Part shown: one piece after another, positions 36,062-46,336 of the stretch
Position numbering within the stretch: the first letter of the stretch is position 1
Layout of the letters: the number at the start of each line of letters is the position of its first letter
Assembly (NCBI RefSeq): GCF_025195095.1
Contig: NZ_JANAVZ010000004.1
Location: forward strand, 329,616 to 393,615
Direction of reading: 5' to 3'
From: Paracoccus maritimus
Lineage (GTDB): Bacteria > Pseudomonadota > Alphaproteobacteria > Rhodobacterales > Rhodobacteraceae
Length of the DNA stretch: 64,000 nt
Position numbers and translations under genes: made by a program
The notes under the pieces: generated by a model
The model's database searches: none
The model's input: only the letters and a program-made list of their open reading frames with translations
Told to the model about the DNA's origin: nothing

Positions 36062-36393
36062 CAGTATAGTCTCCCCCCATTCGGCACATCCAGATCCGGC
36101 CGGATCAGGACCACCTCACCTTGCTCGTCGGGCACGCCCAGCACCAGAACCTCGGACATGAACCTGCCGATCTGGCGCGGCGGAAAATTGACCACGCACA
36201 GCACCTGCTTGCCCACCAGAAGATCCGGATCATAGTGCCGGGTGATCTGCGCCGAGGATTTGCGTTCACCCAGTTCGCCCAGATCCAGCCACAGCTTGAT
36301 CGCGGGTTTTCGCGCCTCGGGAAACGGTTCAGCCCGGGTGATCGTGGCGACCCTGACATCCACCTTCAGGAAATCATCAAAACTGATCGTCAT
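36061..36393 (-). CDS. tRNA-binding domain protein (CsaA-like)
   Basis: A 110-residue OB-fold protein of the EMAP/CsaA group: [23 protein letters not shown], then [22 protein letters not shown] and VLVLGV. CsaA proteins have export-chaperone activity in Bacillus and bind tRNA in structural studies; the role here is unknown. The ATG lies in an ATGA overlap with proC, and the stop overlaps the start of the hydroxyacid dehydrogenase gene. Confidence 0.9.
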   Translation of the reverse strand: MTISFDDFLKVDVRVATITRAEPFPEARKPAIKLWLDLGELGERKSSAQITRHYDPDLLVGKQVLCVVNFPPRQIGRFMSEVLVLGVPDEQGEVVLIRPDLDVPNGGRLY

Positions 36394-37205
36394 TTTGAAT
36401 CATTCCCAAGTTCGCGCCCCCGTTCGGTCGCAGCGGCAACGGTGCGCGCCATCAGCGGCGGCAGACCCGTGTCAGGGTCCATCAGCACATTCAGCCCCGC
36501 GGCGGTGGTGCCGCCGGGCGAGGTGACATTCTCGCGCAGGATGCCCGGATCCTCGTCGGCGTCGATGGCCAGCGCGCCTGCCCCGGCGACCGTCATCCGC
36601 GCCAGCTCCAGCGCCAGATCAGGCGACAATCCCTGTGCCTCACCGGCTTTGGCCATCGCCTCGATCATGTGGAACACGTAGGCCGGTCCGCTTCCGGACA
36701 GGCCGGTGACGGCGTTCATCTGATCTTCGCTTTCCAGCCGAACGACGCGGCCGACCGCGCGCATCAGCGTTTCGGCCAGATCCAGATGGGCGTCGGTCGC
36801 GCGCACATTGCCGATCATCGCCGAGATACCCTTGCCGATGGCGGCCGGCGTGTTCGGCATCACCCGTATCACCGGCGCATCGGGGAATGCGGATTCGTAG
36901 GTTGCGATGGTGGTCCCCGCGGCGACAGAGACGACAAGCGTCTCGTCTAGCCGCGGCACTTCGCCCAGCGCGTCCTTCATCATCTGCGGCTTGACGGCCA
37001 GCACCAGCACGGCGGGGTTTTCGGGCAGATCCGCGTTGACCCGCAATCCCCTGTCCTGCCATTCCGGCGCCAGTTTCGGATCGATCACGGTGACCGCGCC
37101 GGGTTCCAGGCCGCGCGCCAGCCAACCCTTCAGCATCGCGCCGCCCATCCTGCCGCAGCCGACCAGCACCAGACCGCGCGCATTGATATCGTCGAAATCG
37201 CTCAT
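36390..37205 (-). CDS. proC: Pyrroline-5-carboxylate reductase
   Basis: A 271-residue enzyme that reduces pyrroline-5-carboxylate to proline with NAD(P)H. Motifs are [46 protein letters not shown] and the C-terminal signature [26 protein letters not shown] precedes the ATG at 37205; the 22-codon upstream extension has no ribosome site. It lies 43 bases after the YbjN-family gene and is coupled to csaA. Confidence 0.96.
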   Translation of the reverse strand: MSDFDDINARGLVLVGCGRMGGAMLKGWLARGLEPGAVTVIDPKLAPEWQDRGLRVNADLPENPAVLVLAVKPQMMKDALGEVPRLDETLVVSVAAGTTIATYESAFPDAPVIRVMPNTPAAIGKGISAMIGNVRATDAHLDLAETLMRAVGRVVRLESEDQMNAVTGLSGSGPAYVFHMIEAMAKAGEAQGLSPDLALELARMTVAGAGALAIDADEDPGILRENVTSPGGTTAAGLNVLMDPDTGLPPLMARTVAAATERGRELGNDSK

Positions 37206-37248
37206 CCGCTTCCCCCTGTCGGTCATGCGGGGACGCGGGTGGCCCCCA

Positions 37249-37752
37249 TCACGCCCGTCCGTAGGCCTCACCCAGCGCGATGTCCAGCGCGGCGGGCGGA
37301 TCGGTGTCGCCCCAGCCGACCAGCTGGAACGATGGGTAGAACCGCTCGCAGCCGATCAGGGCGTTGCCGATCATCTGGTCGATCTGCTCGGCCGAGGCGA
37401 CGGCCTCTCCGGCCAGCACCAGACCATAGCGCCAGACCATCAGCCGCTGCTGCGCCCAGAATGTGAAGCCACCGTCCCAGACCTGATCGTTGGCAAGATT
37501 CAGCGTCTCGTAGATCAACGGCAGCCGATCGGCGGGCGGATCCATGTCGAAGCTGCAGATCAGCCGCAGCACCTCTTCGCGCGGCGACCAGGCCAGCGTC
37601 AGCGAATAGCTGCGCCACTGGCCTTCGACCACCATGGCGATCTGATCGTCGGCCAGACGGTCGAAATCCCATTCGTGATGGGCAGCCACCGCCTCGACGA
37701 TGTCGATGGGGTGGATCTCGTCGCTTGGGATGAAGTGATCCGTCTGTGCCAT
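37249..37752 (-). CDS. YbjN domain protein
   Basis: A 167-residue soluble protein of the YbjN family: IVEAVAAHHEWDFDRLADDQIAMVVEGQWRSYSLTLAW, ICSFDMDP, RLPLIYETLNLAN and LMVWRYGLVLAGEA. YbjN proteins share a fold with secretion chaperones; a function is not established. It is the first gene of the YbjN-proC-csaA-dehydrogenase run. Confidence 0.85.
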   Translation of the reverse strand: MAQTDHFIPSDEIHPIDIVEAVAAHHEWDFDRLADDQIAMVVEGQWRSYSLTLAWSPREEVLRLICSFDMDPPADRLPLIYETLNLANDQVWDGGFTFWAQQRLMVWRYGLVLAGEAVASAEQIDQMIGNALIGCERFYPSFQLVGWGDTDPPAALDIALGEAYGRA

Positions 37753-37947
37753 AGCCTGCTTCCTGCCTATCTGCGGGAGCGATTCTGACGCCGCTAACCC
37801 TTGGTGGCCTCACAACACTGGGCGTGGGTGCCCAAATGTTCCTACCACATATCGTGGGCGTGAATCCGATGGCTGTAAAGTGAAATTTCGTTAACGCGTT
37901 GCGTGAAACCCGTGGCTGTCCTACCAGATGCGGGATAGGCAAGGATC

Positions 37948-38925
37948 ATGGGACACAAGATGCACCGCGACCATGGCGGCGATATCGACACAGCCGCAAC
38001 GCGATACGGCACGGGCGCTTGGATCGACCTTTCAACCGGCATCAACCGCAGGCCGTGGCCGGTCACGGCGCTTACGGATCCTGCCTTGCAGGCATTGCCG
38101 ACCGGCGCAGCGACCGAAAGGCTGACCCGCGTGGCGGCCGACTGGTTCGGCTGCGATCCGCGCCGCGTCTTGCCTGTTGCGGGCGCCTCGGCGGCGATCC
38201 AGCTGATCCCGCGCCTGCTGCCGCGCGGCCGCGCCGCCGTCCTGTCGCCCAGCTATAACGAACACGCCGCCAGCTTGCGCGCCGCAGAATGGCAGGTCGA
38301 GGACGCGTCCGGCATCAGCGACATGGCGGGCGCCGAACTGGCCGTGGTGGTCAACCCGAACAACCCCGACGGCCGCGAATGGCATCCCGCCACGCTGGTT
38401 GATCTGGCCAGCCGCGTCGGCCATCTGATCGTCGACGAAAGCTTTGCCGATCCTCGCCCCGACCTGTCGATCGCCACCGCCGCACCCGTCAACACGATCG
38501 TCTTGCGCAGCTTCGGCAAATTCTGGGGGCTGGCCGGATTGAGGCTGGGATTCGTGATCGCCGACCCGGACCTGCTGTCGCGAATCGCCGACGCCGCCGG
38601 GCCGTGGTCGGTGAACGGTCCGGCGCTTGAGATCGCGGCGGCGGCGATGTCCGACCGCGCCTGGGCCGACGATGCCGTGGTCTATCACGCCGAGGCAGGG
38701 CTGCGTCTGGACCGCATGACGCTGCGCGCAGGCTGGCGACCGGCGGGCGGCACCCATCTGTTCCGTCTTTACGAGACGCCAGACGCCCGGGCGGCACAGG
38801 ACCAGTTGGCACGCGCCCATATCTGGACGCGCCGCTTTCCCTATTCCGACACCTGGCTGCGACTTGGCATTCCCGGCGCGCGCCACGAATGGGACCGGCT
38901 GGCCGACGCGCTGCGCCTGCCCTGA
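37948..38925 (+). CDS. cobC: Cobalamin biosynthesis aminotransferase-fold protein CobC
   Basis: A 325-residue fold-type I PLP protein related to L-threonine-O-3-phosphate decarboxylase, which supplies the aminopropanol arm of cobalamin. HRDHGGDIDTAATRYG and WIDLSTGINRRPWP are the CobC/CobD N-terminus, VVNPNNPDGR binds PLP, and RSFGKFWGLAGLRLGF holds the PLP lysine. AAGG is close to the ATG; an alternative ATG lies four codons later (37960). No cobD/cbiB partner adjoins it, and I could not recognise a cobalamin riboswitch in the 195 bases upstream. Confidence 0.88.
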   Translation: MGHKMHRDHGGDIDTAATRYGTGAWIDLSTGINRRPWPVTALTDPALQALPTGAATERLTRVAADWFGCDPRRVLPVAGASAAIQLIPRLLPRGRAAVLSPSYNEHAASLRAAEWQVEDASGISDMAGAELAVVVNPNNPDGREWHPATLVDLASRVGHLIVDESFADPRPDLSIATAAPVNTIVLRSFGKFWGLAGLRLGFVIADPDLLSRIADAAGPWSVNGPALEIAAAAMSDRAWADDAVVYHAEAGLRLDRMTLRAGWRPAGGTHLFRLYETPDARAAQDQLARAHIWTRRFPYSDTWLRLGIPGARHEWDRLADALRLP

Positions 38926-39079
38926 CCCGTCTCGCCTCGCGCCGGGGCGCCACCCGCCTCAAGGAATTGCCCAATAATCAGGCACACATCCGGAATGCGT
39001 GCAGCTTTCCCAAAGGACGGCTTTCCTTCCAGCGCGCCGCTGCCCAAGCTGCGACCAAACAACAGGCAGGACGGACATC

Positions 39080-42000
39080 ATGTCGATCAAGGCCAGCATC
39101 TACCATCTGACGCATTACAGATATGATCGGCCGGTCAGCCTTGGTCCACAGATCATACGGCTGCGCCCCGCGCCACATTCCCGCACCCGCGTCATTTCGC
39201 ACTCGCTGAAAGTGTCGCCGTCAGGCCATTTTGTGAACCATCAGCAGGATCCGTTTGGTAACTGGCTGGCGCGCTTCGTGTTTCCCGAGCCGGTGCGAGA
39301 GCTGAAGATCGAGGTCGATCTGGTTGCCGACATGACCGTCTATAACCCGTTCGATTTCTTCGTCGAGGACAGCGCCGAGACCTGGCCCTTCACCTATGCC
39401 CCCGAACTGGCCGAGGAACTGGTGCCCTATCGGCAGGCCGAAGCGCCCGGCCCGCTTCTGTCGCGTTTCCTTGCCAGCGTGCCACGCGACAAGACCCGCA
39501 CCGTCGATTTCATCGTGAACCTGAACGCGCGGATCGCGAACATGACCGGTTACACGATCCGCATGGAACCCGGTGTGCAGACCCCCGAAGAAACGCTGTC
39601 GCTGGCCAGCGGATCGTGCCGCGATTCAAGCTGGCTGCTGGTCAATGCGTTGCGCCACCTGGGCTTTGCCGCGCGCTTCGTGTCGGGCTATCTGATCCAG
39701 CTGAAACCTGATCTGAAGGCGCTGGACGGTCCGTCGGGAACCGAGGTTGACTTCACCGACCTGCATGCATGGGTCGAGGTCTATCTGCCCGGCGCAGGCT
39801 GGATCGGGCTGGACCCGACCTCGGGGCTGCTGACCGGCGAAAGCCATATACCGCTGGCCGCCGCGCCGCATTACCGTTCCTGCGCGCCGATCAGCGGAGC
39901 CGCCAGCTTTGCCGAGGTCGATTTCAACTTCGACATGCAGGTGCGCCGGGTGGCCGAACATCCGCGCATCACCAAACCGTTCAGCGACCAGGCCTGGGCC
40001 GATCTGAACAGGCTGGGCCATCAGGTCGACAGCGCCCTGCAAGCGGGCGATGTGCGCCTGACCATGGGGGGCGAGCCGACCTTCGTGTCGATCGACGATT
40101 TCGAAAGCGCCGAGTGGAATACCGCTGCTGTCGGTCCCACCAAGCGGGTGCTGGCCGACCGGCTGATCCGCCGGTTGCGCACCCGCTTCGCGCCCAACGG
40201 TTTCCTGCACTACGGTCAGGGCAAGTGGTATCCAGGCGAGACGCTGCCCCGCTGGACCTTCTCGCTCTATTGGCGGCGGGACGGCCAGCCTGTCTGGCAG
40301 AACCCGGACCTGATCGCCCGCGAGGCCGACGACGCGCAGGTCACCCCCCTGCAGGCACAGGAATTGCTGCGCGAGATGGCGCATGAACTGGGCGTCAGCG
40401 ACGAACACGTGATGCCCGCCTATGAAGATCCTGCCGAGTGGCTGGTGCGCGAGGCGAACCTGCCCCCGAATGTGACGCCCGAGAATTCCAAGCTTGACGA
40501 CCCCGAGGCGCGGCATCGCATCGCGACGGTTTTCGACCGCGGCCTGACAACGCCTTCGGGCTTTGTGTTGCCGGTCCAAAGCTGGCAGTCGCAGGCCCAA
40601 TTGCGCTGGTATTCGGAAAAATGGCGACTGCGGCGCGGGCATGTCTTTCTGGTGCCCGGCGACAGCGCGGTCGGGTATCGCCTGCCGCTGACGGCGCTGC
40701 CGCATTTGCCGGAATCGGACTATCCCTACATCAACCCCACCGACCCGACCGTCGACCGTCCGGCTTTGGCCGGCCCCGCGCCCATCGATCCGGTGCGTAG
40801 GTCGCAACCGATGGCCAGCTTCGTGCAATCCGGTCCTGTGCAGGACATGGTCGAACAGGGCCAGCCGCTTGCACCCGGCGAGGCCGAATTGCAGGGGCTT
40901 GTCCGCACCGCCCTGTCGGTCGAGCCCAAGAACGGGCGCCTTTGCGTCTTCATGCCGCCCGTGGCGACGCTTGAGGAATATCTGGACCTGCTGCGCGCAG
41001 TCGAAGCCGCCGCCCTGCGTCTTGATCTCAAGGTCCATGTCGAGGGCTATGCCCCGCCACAGGATCCGCGCCTGAACGTGATCCGCGTGGCTCCCGACCC
41101 CGGCGTGATCGAAGTGAATATCCACCCTGCGGAAAGCTGGGAAGACTGCGTCCAGATCACCCAAGGTGTCTATGACGAGGCCCGCCAGTCACGCCTTGGG
41201 GCGGAAAAATTCATGATCGACGGCAAGCATACCGGTACTGGCGGCGGCAATCATGTCGTGATCGGCGGCGCGACCACCAATGACAGTCCGTTTCTGCGGC
41301 GTCCCGACCTTCTGGCAAGCCTGATCCTGCATTGGAACCGACACCCTTCGCTGTCCTACCTGTTCTCGGGGCTGTTCATCGGCCCGACCAGCCAGGCTCC
41401 GCGGATCGACGAGGCGCGTCACGATTCGCTCTATGAACTGGAAATCGCGCTGGCCCAGATCCCGGCGCCGGATCGCGGTGCGGCGCCGATGCCATGGCTG
41501 ACCGATAGGTTGCTGCGTAACATCCTGACCGATGTGACCGGCAACACCCACCGGGCCGAGATCTGTATCGACAAGCTTTATTCGCCCGACGGCCCAACCG
41601 GGCGGCTCGGACTGGTCGAGTTTCGCGGCTTCGAGATGCCACCCGATGCGCGGATGAGTCTTGCCCAGCAGCTACTGTTGCGCGCGCTGGTCGCGCGGTT
41701 CTGGACCGCACCCGCGACCGGCAGGCTGACTCGCTGGGGAACGGCGCTGCACGATCGTTTCATGCTGCCGCATTTCGTCTGGCAGGATTTGTGCGACGTT
41801 CTGGACGATCTGACGGCCCACGGCTTTGCGATGCAGCAGGACTGGTTCAAGGCACAGGCCGAATTCCGCTTTCCGTTTTGCGGCGAAACCGAAATCGAGG
41901 GCGTGCATCTTGAACTGCGTCAGGCGCTGGAGCCGTGGCACGTTCTGGGCGAAACCGGCGCGCTTGGCGGCACGGTACGCTATACCGACAGTTCGACCGA

Positions 42001-42418
42001 ACGGCTGCAGGTCAAGCTGTCGGCCGCTGATCCGGGTCGCTATCAGGTGCTGTGCAATGGCCGCGCCCTGCCCCTGACCGATGCCGGCGCGGGTCAGACG
42101 GTGGCAGGTGTGCGCTTCAAGGCGTGGCAACCGGCCTCGGCGCTGCATCCGGTGCTGCCGGTCGATGCGCCGCTGACCTTTGACATTTTCGACACATGGT
42201 CCGGTCGCGCGCTTGGCGGCTGCGTCTATCACGTCGCCCATCCCGGCGGGCGCAACTACGAGACTTTCCCGGTGAATGGCAACGAAGCCGAAGCGCGGCG
42301 GCTGGCGCGGTTCCAGCCTTACGGTCACCGCCCCGGCCATGATCGCACGATCGCGACCGAACGTCCTTCGCGCGAATTCCCGCTGACGCTTGACCTGAGG
42401 CGTCCCGTCGGGCTCTAA
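39080..42418 (+). CDS. Transglutaminase-DUF2126 (putative amidoligase) fusion protein
   Basis: A 1112-residue protein. The N-terminal part (about 1-290) is a bacterial transglutaminase-like domain with an intact triad: C180 (SGSCRDSSW), H229 ([10 protein letters not shown]) and D245 (GLDPTSG). The remainder (about 310-1105) is DUF2126, a family proposed to be a glutamine-synthetase-like amidoligase; [37 protein letters not shown] and [10 protein letters not shown] are its conserved blocks. There is no signal peptide, so it is cytosolic. It is the first gene of a three-gene cluster predicted to modify peptides. The family start [16 protein letters not shown] selects the ATG at 39080. Confidence 0.92.
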   Translation: MSIKASIYHLTHYRYDRPVSLGPQIIRLRPAPHSRTRVISHSLKVSPSGHFVNHQQDPFGNWLARFVFPEPVRELKIEVDLVADMTVYNPFDFFVEDSAETWPFTYAPELAEELVPYRQAEAPGPLLSRFLASVPRDKTRTVDFIVNLNARIANMTGYTIRMEPGVQTPEETLSLASGSCRDSSWLLVNALRHLGFAARFVSGYLIQLKPDLKALDGPSGTEVDFTDLHAWVEVYLPGAGWIGLDPTSGLLTGESHIPLAAAPHYRSCAPISGAASFAEVDFNFDMQVRRVAEHPRITKPFSDQAWADLNRLGHQVDSALQAGDVRLTMGGEPTFVSIDDFESAEWNTAAVGPTKRVLADRLIRRLRTRFAPNGFLHYGQGKWYPGETLPRWTFSLYWRRDGQPVWQNPDLIAREADDAQVTPLQAQELLREMAHELGVSDEHVMPAYEDPAEWLVREANLPPNVTPENSKLDDPEARHRIATVFDRGLTTPSGFVLPVQSWQSQAQLRWYSEKWRLRRGHVFLVPGDSAVGYRLPLTALPHLPESDYPYINPTDPTVDRPALAGPAPIDPVRRSQPMASFVQSGPVQDMVEQGQPLAPGEAELQGLVRTALSVEPKNGRLCVFMPPVATLEEYLDLLRAVEAAALRLDLKVHVEGYAPPQDPRLNVIRVAPDPGVIEVNIHPAESWEDCVQITQGVYDEARQSRLGAEKFMIDGKHTGTGGGNHVVIGGATTNDSPFLRRPDLLASLILHWNRHPSLSYLFSGLFIGPTSQAPRIDEARHDSLYELEIALAQIPAPDRGAAPMPWLTDRLLRNILTDVTGNTHRAEICIDKLYSPDGPTGRLGLVEFRGFEMPPDARMSLAQQLLLRALVARFWTAPATGRLTRWGTALHDRFMLPHFVWQDLCDVLDDLTAHGFAMQQDWFKAQAEFRFPFCGETEIEGVHLELRQALEPWHVLGETGALGGTVRYTDSSTERLQVKLSAADPGRYQVLCNGRALPLTDAGAGQTVAGVRFKAWQPASALHPVLPVDAPLTFDIFDTWSGRALGGCVYHVAHPGGRNYETFPVNGNEAEARRLARFQPYGHRPGHDRTIATERPSREFPLTLDLRRPVGL

Positions 42419-42424
42419 AACCCC

Positions 42425-44824
42425 ATGACGGGGGAACGCGCAGGACAGATCACTGCCGGCGGAGCGGGGCTTGGCGCCTATCGCCCCCTGCTTGGCGTGG
42501 CTGATGAGATGCTGGGCGCGGATGGTCAGATCCGCCCGATCTGGTCACGCATGGCCGCGCATCTGGGCGGGCTGGCACCGGCCGATCTGGCGATCCAGAT
42601 GGCGCGCGCGGACCGTTATCTGCGCGACAGCGGCGTCTTTTATCGTCAATACGGCTCGGCCCAGGCCGCGACCGCGGACCGCGCCTGGCCGTTCAGCCAT
42701 ATTCCGGTGTTGCTGGACGAGGACGATTGGTCGCAGATCGCCAGCGCCCTGATCCAGCGCGCCGACCTTCTGGAATCGGTGATGGCCGATCTTTACGGCC
42801 CGAACCACCTTGTCTCATCGGGCCGCCTTCCCGCCGGGCTGGTCGCGGGTAATCCCGCGTGGCTGCGCCCGATGGTCGGCATTCGCCCACGATCCGGGCA
42901 TTATCTGCATTTTCTGGCGTTCGAACTGGGCCGCGGCCCGGACGGCAAATGGTGGGTTCTGGCAGACCGCGCGCAGGCCCCCTCTGGCGCGGGTTACGCG
43001 TTGGAAAACCGTGTCGCGACGGCCCGTGCATTCTCGGATCTTTATGCGCAAGAGAATGTTCAGCGCCTTGCCGGGTTTTTCCGGGATTTCCGCGACGCAC
43101 TGCTGAACCGTCGCCAAGACCGCGACAGCCGGGTGGCGATCCTGACACCCGGACCGCTGAACGAGACCTATTACGAACACGCCTATATCGCACGATATCT
43201 GGGATTCACCTTGGTGCAGGGCGAGGATCTGGACGTTCGCGACGGCCAGTTGATGGTCCGCACCGTCGCCGGCCTGCGCCCGATCGAGGTGCTTTGGCGG
43301 CGGCTGGACGCCGAATACGCCGACCCCCTGGAACTGGATCCGTCATCCCGCATCGGCACGCCCGGCATGGTCGCGGCGCTGCGGGCGGGCGGGTTGACGA
43401 TGATCAACTCGCTGGGATCGGGCATTCTTGAAACACGCGCGCTGATGGCGTTCCTGCCCAAGCTGGCGCCACATCTGCTGGGCGAGAAACTGGCGATGCC
43501 CAATGTCGCGACATGGTGGTGCGGCGATGCCGCCGCCCGCAGTGCGGTGCTGTCCGCGCCCGACCGTATGATCCTGGGCGATGCCTTGGCGACCGGCATG
43601 CCCGCCGATCAGCGCGGCGATGCGACCCGCGCAGGCGATCTGGAAACCGCCGATCTGGCGCGTCGCCTGCAATCCCGTGGCACGGGCCTTGTCGCGCAAG
43701 AGGCCGTGACGCTATCCACCACCCCGACGTTGCTGCAAGGGCGGCTGGCGCCGCGCCCGATGACCATTCGCGTCTTTCTGTCCCGCAACAGCGGCGGCTG
43801 GTCGGTGATGCCGGGCGGCTTTGCCAGGATTGGCGCCACACCAGACCCTGCGGCGATCGCCATGCAGCATGGCGGTAGCGCCGCCGATGTCTGGGTGGTC
43901 AGCCCCCGGTCCGTCGTGCCCGACAGCATAATCACCGGCACCCCGCCCCCCCTGCGTCGCCGGTCGGCCAGCGGACTGCCTGCCCGTGCCGCCGACAACC
44001 TGTTCTGGCTGGGCCGCTATGTCGAACGCAGCGAGGGTATCGTCCGGCTGTTGCGTGCCTATCACACGCGGCTGGCCGAGGCTGGTCCGGCCAGCGCGCC
44101 ATTGCTGGCCGCGATGAAGCCGCTGTTCGACCAGGTGGGTGTAGATCCGAGAACCGGCGTGCCCAAGGCTTTGCTGGAAAACCTGTCCGCCGCCATTGGC
44201 AGCGCGGGCCGGGTGCGTGACCGGTTCTCACCCGATGCGTGGTCTGCGCTGGACGATATCGACCGCAGCGCACGCCGGATGTCCAGCCGGGTGACGGCGG
44301 GCGATGACGCTGCCCGCGCGCTCAGCGCGCTGCTGCGCAAGCTTGCCGGCATCTCGGGGCTGGTACACGAGAACATGTATCGCTTTGTCGGCTGGCGCTT
44401 CCTGACCATTGGCCGGCTGCACGAACGCGCAATGGGAATTTCGGCTGCACTTGCCGTGTTGGCTGATCCCGAGGCGCCCGAAGGTGCGCTGGATCTGGCC
44501 ATCGAGATCGGCGACAGCGTGCTGACCCATCGCAGGCGGTTCTCGGTCACTGCGTCACGCGATACTGTCATCGATCTGCTCGCGCTGGATCCGCTGAACC
44601 CGCGCGCGCTGCGACATCAGATAGACGGGCTGCGCGACCAGATCGACATGCTGCCCGCCGCCAATGACCATGGCGCGCTGTCGCCCCTTGCCCGCGAGGT
44701 GCTGCTTCTGCACGCGGAGCTTGCAACTGCGGACCCTGCCACGCTGACCAGCGCAGAATTGTGGTCACAGCGCAGCCGGATCGGCACATTGTCGGAACTG
44801 CTGACAAAGGCGTATTTTCCCTGA
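42425..44824 (+). CDS. Circularly permuted ATP-grasp / alpha-E domain fusion
   Basis: A 799-residue protein. The first two-thirds (about 20-490) is the circularly permuted ATP-grasp type 2 ligase domain (DUF404/DUF407): YRPLLGVADEMLG, YRQYGSAQ, RPMVGIRPRSGHYLHF, VAILTPGPLNETYYEHAYIAR and KLAMPNVATWWCG. From about residue 515 (ARAADNLFWLGRYVERSEG) follows the all-helical alpha-E domain (DUF403). In other genomes these are often separate genes. The ATP-grasp half is predicted to form amide or peptide bonds. The ATG lies six bases after the preceding stop without a clear ribosome site, suggesting translational coupling. Confidence 0.92.
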   Translation: MTGERAGQITAGGAGLGAYRPLLGVADEMLGADGQIRPIWSRMAAHLGGLAPADLAIQMARADRYLRDSGVFYRQYGSAQAATADRAWPFSHIPVLLDEDDWSQIASALIQRADLLESVMADLYGPNHLVSSGRLPAGLVAGNPAWLRPMVGIRPRSGHYLHFLAFELGRGPDGKWWVLADRAQAPSGAGYALENRVATARAFSDLYAQENVQRLAGFFRDFRDALLNRRQDRDSRVAILTPGPLNETYYEHAYIARYLGFTLVQGEDLDVRDGQLMVRTVAGLRPIEVLWRRLDAEYADPLELDPSSRIGTPGMVAALRAGGLTMINSLGSGILETRALMAFLPKLAPHLLGEKLAMPNVATWWCGDAAARSAVLSAPDRMILGDALATGMPADQRGDATRAGDLETADLARRLQSRGTGLVAQEAVTLSTTPTLLQGRLAPRPMTIRVFLSRNSGGWSVMPGGFARIGATPDPAAIAMQHGGSAADVWVVSPRSVVPDSIITGTPPPLRRRSASGLPARAADNLFWLGRYVERSEGIVRLLRAYHTRLAEAGPASAPLLAAMKPLFDQVGVDPRTGVPKALLENLSAAIGSAGRVRDRFSPDAWSALDDIDRSARRMSSRVTAGDDAARALSALLRKLAGISGLVHENMYRFVGWRFLTIGRLHERAMGISAALAVLADPEAPEGALDLAIEIGDSVLTHRRRFSVTASRDTVIDLLALDPLNPRALRHQIDGLRDQIDMLPAANDHGALSPLAREVLLLHAELATADPATLTSAELWSQRSRIGTLSELLTKAYFP

Positions 44825-45705
44825 TGCGCTATCGCCTGCGCCTGTCCATTCGCTATGATTTCGGGCGTCCGATCAGCGCCGGACGGCAGCTGCTGCGCGT
44901 CTGCCCGCGCGAATTGCCGGATGTTCAGCACGCCTCGGACTGCGATGTCACGATTACCCCATCCCCGCTGGAGCGTGACGTTTTCGGCGACTTCTTCGGC
45001 TCCCAGGTGATACAGCTTGTGCTGCCGCCAGGCGTCTCGAAATTGTGCATCGACATGACGGCGCGGGTCCACCGATTTGCCGCGGAAGGCGCGTTCGACC
45101 TGTCCGCGCCATTGTCGCGACTGGCAACCGAACTGACCGAGATCACCGATCTTGGACCGGATTCGCCCCATCATTTCCTGAAGGCCTCGCCGCGCATTCC
45201 CGACGTGCCGCAGATCGCCCAGTTCGCCGCCCGCGCCTGTGCCGGCGCGCCCACGACGCACGCGGCGGTGGAAAGCCTGGGCCGTGCCCTGAACGCGCAT
45301 CTGCGCTTTGACCCCAAGGCGACCGAGGTGGACACCCCGATCGCGGATGCCTTTGCGGGTCGTCACGGCGTCTGTCAGGATTTTTCGCAGATCATGATCG
45401 CCGGGCTGCGCAGTATCGGCATACCCGCGGCCTATGCCTCGGGATTTCTGCGCACCCTTCCCCCACCCGGACGGCCAAGGCTGGAGGGCGCGGACGCGAT
45501 GCATGCCTGGGTCAGGGCATGGACCGGGATCGAAGCCGGCTGGACCGAATACGATCCCACGAATGCCTGCTTCGTCGGTACCGATCATGTGACGATCGGC
45601 TATGGGCGCGACTATTCCGACGCCGCGCCGGTCACCGGCGCGATGCGTCTGCACGGCGCGCAATCGGGCGCCCACAGCGTCGATCTGGTCGAAGAACCGG
45701 GCTGA
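44824..45705 (+). CDS. Transglutaminase-like cysteine peptidase-fold protein
   Basis: A 293-residue protein with an N-terminal beta-sandwich domain (YRLRLSIRYDFGRPISAGRQLLRVCPRE) and a C-terminal transglutaminase core with C184 (GRHGVCQDFSQ), H227 (DAMHAWVRAW) and D244 (TEYDPTN). It is cytosolic by lack of a signal peptide. Its ATG shares a base with the ATP-grasp gene stop (TGATG). With the two upstream genes it forms the known transglutaminase/alpha-E/ATP-grasp/DUF2126 constellation. It could cleave or cross-link the amide bonds that the ligases make. Confidence 0.92.
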   Translation: MRYRLRLSIRYDFGRPISAGRQLLRVCPRELPDVQHASDCDVTITPSPLERDVFGDFFGSQVIQLVLPPGVSKLCIDMTARVHRFAAEGAFDLSAPLSRLATELTEITDLGPDSPHHFLKASPRIPDVPQIAQFAARACAGAPTTHAAVESLGRALNAHLRFDPKATEVDTPIADAFAGRHGVCQDFSQIMIAGLRSIGIPAAYASGFLRTLPPPGRPRLEGADAMHAWVRAWTGIEAGWTEYDPTNACFVGTDHVTIGYGRDYSDAAPVTGAMRLHGAQSGAHSVDLVEEPG

Positions 45706-45786
45706 TCCGCCGGAATTGTCCCGGCCCTTGCCGCATCCCTTGATGCGTGTCAGTGATGGAACCGATCAGCAGCGACCGGAGCCCAG

Positions 45787-46266
45787 ATGCACGCCCTTTC
45801 CCGCACAGCGATTGGCATGCTGATCTGTGCCTTCTGGGCGACGTGCGCCGCAGCGGACGCGCCGCTGATCGTGCTGGATCGCAGCCGGTTGCCGTTCGAC
45901 CTGGGGCCCGGCCATCCCGCCAACAATCCGGCCAAGGCCTCGAATTCACCCAACGCGCCATGGAATTCGGCTGGAAACACCGCCAATTCCACCTCGACAT
46001 GGCAGAACCGCCCGACCAACCCGGCAAATGAAAAGCGGCTGATCATCACATCCGATGGCAGCGTGCTGGGCTATTATGCGACCAATGCGGGCGGCGTGCT
46101 GAACCTGTTCGACGTGAACGGCAGACGGGTCGCCTACCGTCCCGCCAAGGGCACGCGCAGTCTGTTCACCACCGACGGCCAATGGTGCGGGACCGTCGAT
46201 GCCGGCACGGGGCAGGGTTTCGTGCTTGCGGTCACGTCCTCCTGCGCCCGCCGCTTCGGGTCATAG
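45787..46266 (+). CDS. Small secreted Asn/Ser/Pro-rich protein, unknown
   Basis: A 159-residue protein with a signal peptide (MHALSRTAIGMLICAFWATCAAA). A low-complexity Asn/Ala/Ser/Pro segment follows (about 42-78; NNPAKASNSPNAPWNSAGNT), then a compact C-terminal domain (about 82-155; RLIITSDGSVLGYYATN and RRVAYRPAKGTRSL) with two cysteines (in QWCGTV and SSCARR) that could pair. I recognise no family. GGAG lies five bases before the ATG. It starts 81 bases after the transglutaminase gene in the same orientation; a link to that cluster is a guess. Confidence 0.7.
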   Translation: MHALSRTAIGMLICAFWATCAAADAPLIVLDRSRLPFDLGPGHPANNPAKASNSPNAPWNSAGNTANSTSTWQNRPTNPANEKRLIITSDGSVLGYYATNAGGVLNLFDVNGRRVAYRPAKGTRSLFTTDGQWCGTVDAGTGQGFVLAVTSSCARRFGS

Positions 46267-46336
46267 GCTTTGGCGGGACGGCCTTAATTCCGTTACATTT
46301 CCGGCCTAGACCGGACCCGAAGAACCGGAGAGAACC

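Noticed and set aside
37753..37947. Possible cobalamin riboswitch before cobC
   Set aside because: I could not find a B12-box or the expected paired elements; two short GGCTGT repeats are not enough.
39626..41164. A 512-codon minus-strand frame inside the DUF2126 gene
   Set aside because: Shadow of a long GC-rich gene; no ribosome site or domain.
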